In this document: positions 16,327 through 28,300 of the stretch, piece after piece
How the letters are laid out: each line of letters begins with the position of its first letter
Position numbering within the stretch: the first letter of the stretch is position 1
Assembly (NCBI RefSeq): GCF_002563895.1
Contig: NZ_PDJB01000001.1
Span: 2,959,501-3,023,500 of the forward strand
Length of the DNA: 64,000 bases
Reading direction: 5' to 3'
Origin: Pseudomonas lurida
Lineage (GTDB): Bacteria > Pseudomonadota > Gammaproteobacteria > Pseudomonadales > Pseudomonadaceae
Made by a program: the position numbers and the translations under genes
Notes under the pieces: model-generated
What the model was told of the DNA's origin: nothing
The model's input: the letters and a program-made list of their open reading frames with translations, nothing else
Databases searched by the model: none

Positions 16327-19300
16327 ATGGACGTTCGCCAGCTCGCCTTCCTTGCGCGCCAACCTTCTGCAGCCGTGAAAAGCCGTTCCAACTTCTTGGG
16401 CTTGCCCAAGCGCGGGCTTGCGTTGGTCTTGGCCAACGCCATGTTCTGGCAGCCATTGCTGGCGCAGGCGGACGGGATTGTGGTCAGTGCGCCGGGGACG
16501 ACGCTCGGCCAGGCGGGCAACGGCGTGCCTATCGTCAACATTGCCGCGCCCAATGGCAGTGGGCTGTCGCATAACCAGTTCAGTGATTACAACGTTGGTT
16601 CGCAGGGCGTGATCCTCAACAACGCGACCGGTCGGACCCAGTCGACCCAGTTGGGTGGGATCATCCTCGGCAACCAGAACCTCAATGGTACGGCTGCCAG
16701 CGTGATTCTCAATGAGGTCAACGGCGGCAGCCCCAGCCAACTGCGCGGCTACACCGAAGTGGCGGGGCAGTCGGCGCATGTCATCGTGGCCAACCCGTAT
16801 GGGATTACCTGTAACGGCTGCGGGTTTATCAACACCCCGCAAGCCACGTTGACCACCGGTAAAGCGGTAATCGAAAACGGCCAGATCAGTCGCTACCAAG
16901 TCGATCAAGGCAGCGTGTCCATCGAAGGCGCAGGCCTGAACGCCAACAACATCGACCAGTTCGAAATCATCACCCGTTCGGCCAAGCTCAATGCCGAGAT
17001 TCAAGCCAAGAACCTGACGATCATTGCCGGTGCCAACGACGTCGATGCCAAGACCCTCAAGGCCACCGCACGAGTGGCCGACCCAGCAACAGCCCCGCAA
17101 CTGGCGATCGACTCTTCAGCCCTGGGCGGCATGTACGCCGGGGCGATCAAGCTGGTCAGCAGCGAAGCCGGTGTCGGGGTAAAACTCGATGGCAAGATGG
17201 CTGCCAGCGCAGGCGACATCCAGATCGACGGCAACGGCGACCTGACCGTTGCAAAAGTCGCCGCCGACGGTGCAGTGAACATAGAGGCCGTCAGCGCCAA
17301 CATCCAAGGGTCGGCCTACGCCGGCACCACACTGGAGATGAAAACCCGAGGCGACCTGACCAGCCAGAACAACCTTGTCGCCAAGGACCGCATAACCCTC
17401 ACCAGCGGCGGCCAGTTGGCCAACAATGGCATCATCGAAAGCGGAGTCAATCCCGATAACACCCGCAACACCAACGCCGATATTAGCATCAGCGCGCAGA
17501 GCCTCAACAACGCCGGCAAGAACATCATTGCCAGCCGTGACCTCGACATCACCACCACCCAGACCCTGAACAACCAGGGCGGCACCCTCAGCGGGCAGCG
17601 GCAGACCACCGTCACCGCCGGCACCTTCGACAACCAAAACAAGGGGCGGTTGCTCAGCACCGACCGTCTGACCTTGACCGCCGACAAGGCCGCGAACGGC
17701 CGGGACGGTCTGATCTCCAGCAACGGCGACCTGGTAGTGAACGTCGGTGCATTGGGCAATCGCGGTGGGGAAATCTCCAGCCTGGCCGATGTCACCCTGA
17801 ATGTCGCCAGCCTCGACAATACGTCCGGCTTGATCGCGGCTGACAGGGGGCTCAGCCTCACTGCCAGCGGCGCGATCAATAACCGTGACGGCACCTTGTC
17901 GGGTTCAACCCTGGCGACCTTGAAGGCCGTCAGCCTGGACAATACCCGCGGGCAGATTACCGGCGATCTGGGCTTGAGCATCGACCTCAGCGGTGCCTTG
18001 GATAACCATGCTGGGACCCTGGGTTCCGGCAAGGCCTTGACCCTGGCCGCCGCCAGCCTCGACAACCGCGCGGCGGGCACGGTGCTGGCGGCGGACGGCA
18101 CGCTGAGTGCCACCGTTCACGGCGCGCTGGACAACCGCGAACAGGGCAAGCTGCGCGCCACGGGCAGCATCGAGCTGACCACCGGCAGCCTGGACAACCG
18201 CGGCGGCAGCCTGGCGGGCAAGGACCACCTGACCGTACGCGGAGGGTCGGCGGACAATCGTGGCGGCCTGATCCAGGCCGACAAAGACCTCAAGCTGCTG
18301 GTCGATCAACTGGACAACCGCGACAAGGGCAACCTTGTCGCCAAGGCGGCTGTCGGCTTCGAAGGCACCCGCCTGGACAATAGCGGTGGCCTGCTCAGCG
18401 CAGTCGGCCCGGTCAGTCTCAAGGCCAAGGAGGTTGCCAACACCCAGGGCCGTATTGCCAGCCAGGGTGACCTCGAAGCCAGCATCGACAGCCTCAGCCA
18501 GCAGGGCGGGGCGCTGGTGGCCCAGGGTTCCATGCGGCTGACCGGCAAGAGCCTCGACAACCGCAATGGCGGCACGGTCGCCAGCACCCAGGGCCTGACC
18601 GTCAATGTCGAGCAGATCGACAACCGTACCGGCGAGCTGTCCAGCACCCACAGCACCGTCAGTGTCAGCGGGCAGCGTTTGGACAACAGCGATGGCGGCA
18701 AGCTGCTGACCGAGACTGATCTTGGCGTCGCAGTGGCGCAAGTGATCAACCAGAACCAGGGCCGGCTGTTCGCCAGGGGCAGCGTCAACCTGAACGGCAA
18801 GACCCTGGATAACAGTGGCGGCAACATCTCCGCCCTGCAGGGCCTGGATATCCGCCTCGATGGCGCGCTGCTCAACAACACCGGCTCGCTCAGCAGCGAA
18901 GGTGCGCTGGGCCTTACGGTCGGCAGCCTGGACAACACGGCCGGCAAGCTCGGCAGTGCCGCCGACCTGTCGATCGACAGTCTCGGCGCGGTGCTCAACC
19001 AGGGCGGGTCGATCCTCACGGACCAGGGCCTGGTGCTTGCCAGCGGCAGTCTCGACAACAGCCAGAAAGGCCTGATCAGCGGCGAGGGTGCGACCCGCGT
19101 CACCACCGGCACCCTGGATAACCACCAGGGTGGCCGCCTGACCAGTGGCGACCGCCTTGACTTGACGGCAACCCAGGTCAACAACGGCGCTTCCGGGCGT
19201 ATTGCCAGTGCCAAGGATCTGACGGCCAACGTCACCGGCCTCGACCAACAGGGCGGCGAACTGTTCAGCAAGACCCAACTGAACCTGGACCTGCACAACG

Positions 19301-22300
19301 GCCGCCTGGACAACAGTGGCGGCCTGATCAACGGCCCGCTGCTGGTACTGAAGAACCTCGACGTGGTCGTCAACCAGGGCGGTGAAATCTCCAGTGCCCA
19401 AGCCTTTGCCCTGGCCGCGAAAAGCCTCGACAACAGCAACGGCAAGCTGCTGAGCAACCAGGGCCTGACCCTGCGTATCGATCAGGCGCTGGGTAACATC
19501 AAGGGCCTGGTGGCCGCGGCTTCTCTCGACAGTCGTAGCGCCAGCCTGGACAACAGCCAGGGCCTGATCAGCAGCCGCGGTGCGGTCGACCTCGGCGTAA
19601 ACGGGGCGTTCATCAACCAGGGCGGCACCCTGGTGGGCGACGGCGCTATCCTGTTGACGGCCAACAGCCTGGATAACAGCAACGGTGCCGTTTCCGGAAA
19701 AGCCGATGTCACAGCGAACATTGCTGCTCTGGATAACCGCAACGGCAAGCTGATCGCCAGCAGCGCGCTAGCCTTGAGCGGCGCCTCCGTGGATAACCGG
19801 CTGAACGGCCTGGTAGGGGCGACAAAAGCGCTGACACTCGATGTCGACGTTATCGACAACCGCGGCGGTGAACTCTCCAGCAGTGCCGATATTCGCCTGA
19901 CCGGCAAGCGCCTGAACAACAGCGACAGCGGCAAGCTCCTTGCCGATACCACGCTGACCCTCGAAATGGCCGAAGTGCTCAACCGCAACCTGGGACTGCT
20001 CAAGGGCAAGACCGGCGTCACGCTGGACGGCCAGGCCCTCGACAACACCGGCGGCCAACTATTCAGCGACCAGGACGCACGACTCACCCTCGGCGCTGAC
20101 CTCGACAACAGCGCTGGCCTGATCAGCAGCGAAGGCCGGCTGGACGTCAGCAGCGTCGGGCTGACCAACACGGCCGGTAGTCTGTCGAGTGGCGGCGCGC
20201 TCAACGTCAAGGCCAACGGCACACTGGCCAACCAGGGTGGACGCCTGGTCAGCGACAGCAGCATCAACCTGAACAGTGCCAGTCTCGACAACACCCGGCT
20301 GGGAGTGATCAGCGGTAAAGGTGCGGTGACTGTCACTACCGGCGCCTACGACAATCGCACCGGCAGCCTGAGCAGCAGCGACAGCCTCGCCCTGACGGCA
20401 GGGCAGGTCAGCAACCAGAGCGGCCGCATCGGCAGCGACAAGGCCCTGGTCGCCAGCGTCACCGGCCTGGACCAGCAGGACGGCAAGCTCTTCAGCAACA
20501 CGGCACTGACCCTGGACCTGAACAACGGCCAACTGAACAACCAGAACGGCCTGATCAACGCACCGTCATTGCGGCTCAACAACCTCAAGGGCGTGAACAA
20601 CCAGGGCGGTGAAATCTCCAGTGCCCAGGCCTTCGTGCTGGCCGCCGACAGCCTGGACAACAGCAGCGGCAAACTGCTGAGCAACCAGGCCGTGACTCTG
20701 CGGATCAACCAGGCACTGAGCAACCTCAAGGGCCAGATCGCGGCCGCCGCGCTCGATATACGCAGCGCCAGCCTCGACAACAGCGGCGGTACCGTGACCA
20801 GCCGGGGCGCCCTCGACCTGACCACCAGCGGTCAACTGAGCAACCGCGACCAGGGCCTGATAAACGCCGCCCAAGCCCTGAGCGTCAGCAGCGCCGACCT
20901 CGACAACAGGGGCGGTACCCTGCTGGGTGCCAGCACCGTGACCCTCAACGCCATGGCCCTGAACAACAGCGCCAAGGGCCTGATCAACAGCCAGGCCGGC
21001 CTGACGATCAACGCCAGCCGCCTGGACTCCGGCAATGGAGGCGAAGTCTCGGCCAAGGGCGATATCGACCTGAGCCTCGGCGCCCTGGCCCAGAACGGCG
21101 GCCGCCTGCTCGGCGACCAAGCCATCCGCCTCGACCTGGCGGGGGGTGATCTCGACAACCGCAACGGCCTGCTCAAGGCCAAGGGCCCCCTGACCCTCAA
21201 TCATCTGCGTGACCTGAACAACCAGGGCGGCGAGCTGTCCAGCAGCCAGAGCTTCAACCTCACCGCACGGACCCTGGACAATAGCGGCGGCAAGCTGATC
21301 AGCAGCAACCAGTTGGGCGTGGCCGGCGACAGCCTGGTCAACCAGGGCGGCCTGATTTCCGGCTGGCAGGGGCTGGCCGTCAACGGCGCGAGCCTGGACA
21401 ACCGCAACAGCGGCACGCTGTCCAGTCGCAGCGGCAATCTTGATGTCAACGTCAGCGGTGCATTGCTCAACAGCAATGCCGGTGCGCTGGTCAGCCAGCA
21501 AGCCCTGACCGTCAACGCGGCCAGCCTCGACAACAGCGCCGGCATTCTTTCCAGTGGCGCGGCCCAGCGCCTGACCGTCAGCGGTTTGTTGAACAACGCC
21601 CAGGGCGGCTCCATCGACAGCGCCGCCACCCTGACACTGCAAGCTATGAGCCTGAACAACAGCGGCAGCATCAGCGCACAACAGGCCCTGGATTTCACCG
21701 GCAGTACCCTGGACAACCGTAACGGTACCCTGAGCGGCAAGGCCGCAGTCAGCCTCGACCTGCTCGGCGCCTTGACCAACAGCAACGGCCAGCTCGCCAG
21801 CGGCGGACCACTGGTGATCAGCCGCAGCAGCCAGATCGACAACCAGGGCGGCCAACTCGTCAGCCAAGGGGGGCTGAGCCTGCTCACCGGCAGCCTGGAT
21901 AACCGCAATCGCGGTACCGTCGCGGCCAATGACAACCTGGTGATCAGCAGCAGCGGTGCCGTGCTGAACAACAGTGACGGCCTGATCTACAGCCAGAACG
22001 CTGGCGTCCGTGTCGACGCTGCGAGCCTCGCCAACGGCAACGGCTCCCTGCAAGGGCAAGGTGCACTCAACCTGACGGTCAGCGGCGATATCGACAACCA
22101 GAGCGGTAAGCTGATTAGCCAGAATGGCGACCTCAGTGTCAGCGCGGCCAGCCTCGACAACCGTGGCGGCACCCTGGCCAGCCTCAAGGGCGCTTTCGAA
22201 GCCCATGTCGTCGGCGTGCTGAAAAACGGCTATGACCTGGCCAACAATCGCCAGGGCGGCATCATCCAGGCCCAGCGCCTCAACCTCAGGGCCCTTGGCG

Positions 22301-25300
22301 GGATCGACAACTACGGTGGGCGGATCGCGGCGCAAAGCGGCGATGCCCTGATCACCACCGCCGACTTCGACAACCGCAACGGCGGCCTGTACGCCCAGGG
22401 CCTGGTACAGGTCAGCGGCAAAAACTTCGACAACAGCGGCGACAACGACGGACAGATCGCAGGCCAGCGCATCGACCTCAGCCTCAACGGCGCGCTGAAC
22501 AACCGCCTGGGCGTTATTGAAAGCGACAGCAGTTTGAGCGTGCGTGCGGCCAGCCTCGATAACCAGACCGGCCAGATCCGTGCACTGGGCTCCGGCGGCA
22601 AGACCGACTTCCAGATCGGCGGCCTGTTCGATAACCGCAACGGCAAGCTGGAAACCGCCAACAGCGACCTGACCCTCAATGCCAGCAGCTTCCAGAATAT
22701 GGGCGGCAGTCTGCTGCATGTGGGTAACGGCACCTTTGATATCAGCACCGCCAATATCACCAACGCCGGCGGCAGCCTGTTAACCCGTGGCGGCCTGACC
22801 TTGACGGCGGACAACTGGACCAACAGCAGCGTGATCCAGGCCGGGCGCCTGACGGTGAACGTCAACACCCTCAACCAGACGGCGGGCGGACAACTGCTGG
22901 CCTCGGACAGCCTGACCGGCAACGGTGGCAATTGGAACAACGATGGGCTGATCGCCAGTGACGGCACGGCCAACCTGACCCTGGCCGGCACCTATGGTGG
23001 TAACGGGCGCTACAGCAGCGTCGGCACCCTGGGCTTGAGCGCGGCCCAGGTAACCCTGGGCACTGCCACGAGCATTGCCGGTGGCGGGGATACCACGATC
23101 AATGCCGGTGGCCTGAGCAACGCCGGGCGCCTGACGTCCGGCGGTTCCATGGCGGTCACCGCCAATAGTATCGGCAACACCGGCACGCTGGGAGCGACCC
23201 AGGACCTGACGCTGAAGACGCCCACCCTGGTGAACGATCACGGCCTGATCTTCAGCGGCCGAAACATGGGCTTGCTGGTCAATGACTTCACCAACGACAA
23301 CGGGGATGTCTACAGCATCGGCAACCTGAACATCTCGGGACTCAATGGCGGTCGCGCCAACAGCGTGACCAACCTGGCGTCCTCGATCAATGTCGACGGG
23401 GATTTCTCGCTGTCGGCGAACAGCTTCAACAACAAGACCGAAGGGGTTATCGGCAAAGAGCGGCTGGTGTCGGGCGATATCACGTTTAACGGCAGCACGT
23501 TCTATATCGCCGAAAACTACACCTCGGAGTCGACCATCAGCGGCACGCGAGCGAGCCTGGCGGTGGCCGGAAACATTGATGGCGATGTCGGCCGCTTTTC
23601 CAACACCGCCTCGACGATTTCTGCTGGCAAGAATATTCGCTTGAACGTGGATACCTTCGAGAACCTGGGGTTGGAGGCCGGCAACTTCGCCCGTAACCGG
23701 GTCTATACCGGCGTGCGCAATATCTTCACTAACAAAACTTACGCGAACGAAGCGCTGGACGCCTACGCGCGAAGATATTCCCAGTACGTCTACCGATACA
23801 CCAAGACCGTGCATGAGCCCGACAAAGGCGGGACTCACACCGAGCTCAACGATTACGGCAAACAAAAAACCACAACCGTGAACACCAAATTCGGTCAGGG
23901 ACCGGATGTGGCCATTCCCGCCGGCATCCTGGCCGGCACCCTGAGCAGCGATAACAAAGTGTTTACCGCCGGGGGTGGCAGTGTCGCTTCGGTGGTCCAG
24001 GCCGGGCAGGCGATACAGATCAACGCCAAGAACACCATCGACAACAGCAACCTGCACGCCAATACCCAGTTCTCCGGGACGACGAAGACCGGGACCGGTA
24101 CCCAGGTCGGCAGCGCGGCCAAGCCGACGGTCGTCTACCTGAACCCACAACTGCCGCCGAACCTGTCCCAGCAGCGGGTGGACCCCGTGGCGTCGCGGGG
24201 TTTCAGCCTGCCGGACGGACAAAACGGTCTGTTCCGCCTGAGCGGGCAGGGCGCTTCTGCGGCCCAGGCAAGCCAAACCAGTGCCGGGCCACAGAGCTGG
24301 AGCATGGGCAGCGCGACAGTCAGCAGTGCCCAGCGCCAACAGGGCGCGGATGACGTCCAGGCGCGCAACCTGCAGTTCAGCGATGCGGCGCGGATCGCCG
24401 CGAGCACTCTTCAACTCGAACAAACTACCCGGCAGGCCACGGGCGCTGGGGTGTCCGGCAGCGTGATCAGTGTCAGTGCGCCGGGCGATTCCGGCAGTGT
24501 CCAGTTGCCGGGGCAGGCGGGCGTGGTTTCCACGGTGGGCAGCCAGGTCATCAATCGCGTGCAGGGCCTGCCGGACACCTCGGGCAGGTCCAACCCGCAG
24601 AAGTACCTGATCGAAACCAACCCGGTACTGACCGACCTCAAGCAGTTCATGAGTTCGGACTACCTGCTGGCGAACCTCGGTTACAACCCCGATCAAAGCG
24701 CCAAACGCCTGGGCGACGGTTTCTATGAGCAGAAGCTGATCCAGCAGGCGGTGGTCGAGCGTACCGGTCAGCGTTTCATCGACGGCCAGACCTCCGACGA
24801 AGCGCTTTACAAGTACCTGATGGACAACGCCATCAAGAGCAAGCAGCAGCTCGACCTGTCGGTTGGGGTCAGCCTGACCTCCCAGCAGGTCGCGGCGCTG
24901 ACCCACGATATCGTCTGGCTCGAAGAGCATGAAGTGAATGGTGAGAAAGTCCTGGTGCCGGTGCTCTACCTGGCCCAGGCGACCAATCGCCTGGCGCCGA
25001 ACGGGGCGCTGATCCAGGGCGCGGATGTGACGCTGATTGCCGGTCAGGATCTGCAGAATGCCGGGACATTGCGTGCAACGAACAATCTGAGCGCGATGGC
25101 GGGTAACAATATCGTCAACAGCGGCCTTATCGAGGCCGGCAATCGTCTGGATCTGCTGGCCAGCAACAATATCGTCAACAAGGCCGGGGGGATCATCTCC
25201 GGTCGCGATGTCAGCATGGTCGCGATCGGCGGTGATGTGGTCAGTGAGCGCACTGCCTCGACCACGGGTTACAGCATCAAGGGATATACCCAGACCCAGG

Positions 25301-28300
25301 ACTATGTCGACAGCGCTGCACGCATCGAGGCAGCAAACGACCTGAGCATCAGCGCCGGGCGTGATATCACCAGCGCCGGCAGCGTGATGTACAGCGGCCG
25401 TGATACGACCCTTACTGCCGGTCGTGACGTCAACATTGTCTCTGCCGAGCAACACCGTAGCGAAGCCGGCCGGGGACAAAGCAGCGGCGTTAGCCAATAT
25501 GGCTCCGACCTGATGGTCGGCCGTGACGTATCGGTAAGCGCCGGTCGTGATATCTCGGTGATTGGCAGCGATATCGACGCCATGCGGGATATCAGCATGA
25601 AGGCCGCCGAGAACCTGACCTTGAGTTCTGCAGCTGACGAAAGCCATTCCTACTCCAAGTCCAAGAAGCTCAAGACGCAAGAGGATCACGTCAAGCAGAT
25701 CGCCAGTAACGTGACGGCGGGTGGTGATGTCGTGTTCAGTGCGGGTAAGGACATGACGCTGGTATCCAGCCGGATCAATGCTGGAGATGAGGCGTATCTG
25801 GTAGCGGGTGGGCAACTGGATCTGCTCGCAGCACAGGACAGTGACTATTCGCTCTACGACAAGAAAAAGAAGGGCAGTTTCGGCAAATTGCAGACCCGCC
25901 ACGATGAAGTGACCCAAGTGACAAATGTGGGGAGCGAGATCAAGACCGGGGGAGACCTGACGCTAAAGAGTGGAGATGACCAGCGTTACCAGGTTGCAAA
26001 GCTTGAGAGCGGTAAGAATCTCACGCTGGACAGTGGTGGCAGCATTACTTTCGAGGGGGTGAAGGACCTTCATGATGAGAGCCATACCAAAACCAACAAC
26101 AATGCTTTCTGGAACTCATCCAAAGGTAAGGGCCATACCGACGAAACACTTCGCCAGAGCCAACTGACGGCGGCTGGAGCAATCACCATCAAGGCTGTCG
26201 AAGGCCTGAAAATCGATGTCAGGGAGGTCAATCAGCAGACGGTCAGTCAGACCATCGACGCGATGGTCAAGGCTGATCCGAAGTTGGCATGGCTCCAGGA
26301 AGCCGAGAAGCGCGGTGACGTGGATTGGCGGCAAGTGAAGGAGATTCACGAATCCTTCAAGTACAACACCTCGGGACTGGGGCCTGCATCGCAGTTGATC
26401 ATCGCGATTGCGCTGGCTGCGGTGATGGGGCCGATGATGGCCGGCTGGAGCACCATGGCCCAGGCGGGCGCCGTCAGCGTTGCGACCAAGGCGACCGTCA
26501 GCACCATCGATAACCGGGGCAACCTCGGTGCGATTTTAAAGGATGTCACGTCCAAGGACAGCCTTAAGGGTTATGGCGTTTCGATCGCGACGGCGGGTGT
26601 GGCGCAAGGGCTCAACTACAGCCCCGGCAGCATGGGTTTCGATCTTCAAAGTGCACAGACTGTTGCCTTGAAGGTGACCGCGGATGCGGTGATCAAGACC
26701 GCGGTGTATGGCGGTAGCTTCCAGGACAACCTGGCCAGCTCGGCGATGGGTACTGCCGCCAGTATTGGTGGGGCAATCGGGGCCGGGAAAATCGGTGATC
26801 AGGGACTGCCCGAAGGTGGATTGGAAAAAATCCTGTTGCACGCGGGTCTTGGTAGCCTGCTGTCCAAGGCCATGGGCGGTGATTTCCGCACGGGTGCCAT
26901 TGCCGGTGGCGCCAACGAGCTTTTAGTCGGGCTGTTGGGCGACCAGCTCCTGCCGGAAAACCTGGTAAAGGGCTCCCCTGAATATATCCGGGCCGAAGCG
27001 AACCTGATGGCGCTCTCGCAGATTGCCGGTGTGCTGGGGGCGGTAGCATCCGGTGGTGATTCCGCCATTGCGTCCTCGGTGGCAGCGAATGCCACCCAGT
27101 ACAATTTCCTGGGAAATCATTCGCAAGCCGTGCGTGATCGAGCTCGTAACGAGTATGAGGAAACTGGAAGCCTCGACGCCGCCAGGAAGTTGTCCACGCT
27201 TGAGGGCGCTGATCATCGTAGCGATGATTTGCTGGCCAAGTTCCATAACGACCCTACCTCCCTATCCGCTGCGGAAACAAGTGAGCTGAAGGCCTATCTT
27301 CAAGTCTATGCCTACGAGACGCAGCTCAAGTATGGCCCTGAAGTTGCCGCGTCCAGCGTCAAGATGCTGATAGAGAATGGACCGGTTCCTATCCGTGATT
27401 ATCCGTTTGCGGGCACGACCGAGGCGAAAATCGCCTATGCCGATGCGTTGCGTGCAGTGGACGGTGTCTCTGTACTGAATCCGTTCTGGAGCCGAGAACA
27501 AACGGCCAACGAGATGGTGTACAGGGATGCGCAAGGTTATTTGCGCATCAGCAACGAACAGCAGGGCCTGGCAAACATCGGGACGCCGGCGATTTACGCA
27601 CTGTCAGGTCCGTTGGGTTCGGCTATTCGTATCGCCGCAGCTGCCAATGGAGTATTGCAGGCGGGTTACGGGGGTAAACAGGTCATCGATGGCGATACCT
27701 GGAACGGTCTCGGGAACATCGTCGTCGGAGCCCTGGGGGCCGCGAGCGTCAAGTTTCCTGGTGGTGTGACCGGCGTTGCAAGCAACGAGCTCAAGGGCGT
27801 TGTGGCGAGCGAGCTGCGCGGTCCTTGCTGTTTCGCCGCAGGCACGATGGTTGCGACCCCGTCAGGGGATCGCGCCATCGATACGCTCAAGGTCGGCGAA
27901 ATCGTCTGGAGTAAACCTGAACACGGCGGTGAACCGTTTGCCGCGGCCATCCTGGCAACCCATGAGCGCACGGATCAACCGATCTATCGCCTGAAGCTGG
28001 AGAGTATTCGTAAAGACGGTGCGGCGGAGGGCGAAACGCTGTTGGTGACCCCGTCGCACCCATTCTACGTTCCAGCCCAACACGATTTTGTCCCAGCCAT
28101 CAATCTCAAGCCTGGCGACTTGCTGCAGTCGCTGGGAGACGGCGCCAGCGAAAACGTCTCGACTCGGGTCCAGTCCCTGGAGCTGTTCCAGCCGGTGGGT
28201 AAAACGTTCAACCTGACAGTTGATATCGGGCATACGTTCTATGTTGGCAAGCTGAAGACCTGGGTCCACAACACTGGGCCATGCAAATTGCCCCAGATTA

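Noticed and set aside
17490..23250. Regular repeats that could suggest a CRISPR array or satellite
   Set aside because: Repeats are in frame, diverged, have no unique spacers of constant length and encode the fibre of TpsA.
22780..25917. A 1045-codon open frame on the minus strand opposite tpsA, with others of 717 and 498 codons nearby
   Set aside because: They mirror the repetitive, GC-biased codon pattern of tpsA, have low-complexity Val/Ala/Gln-rich products, lack ribosome binding sites and overlap a clearly identified gene.
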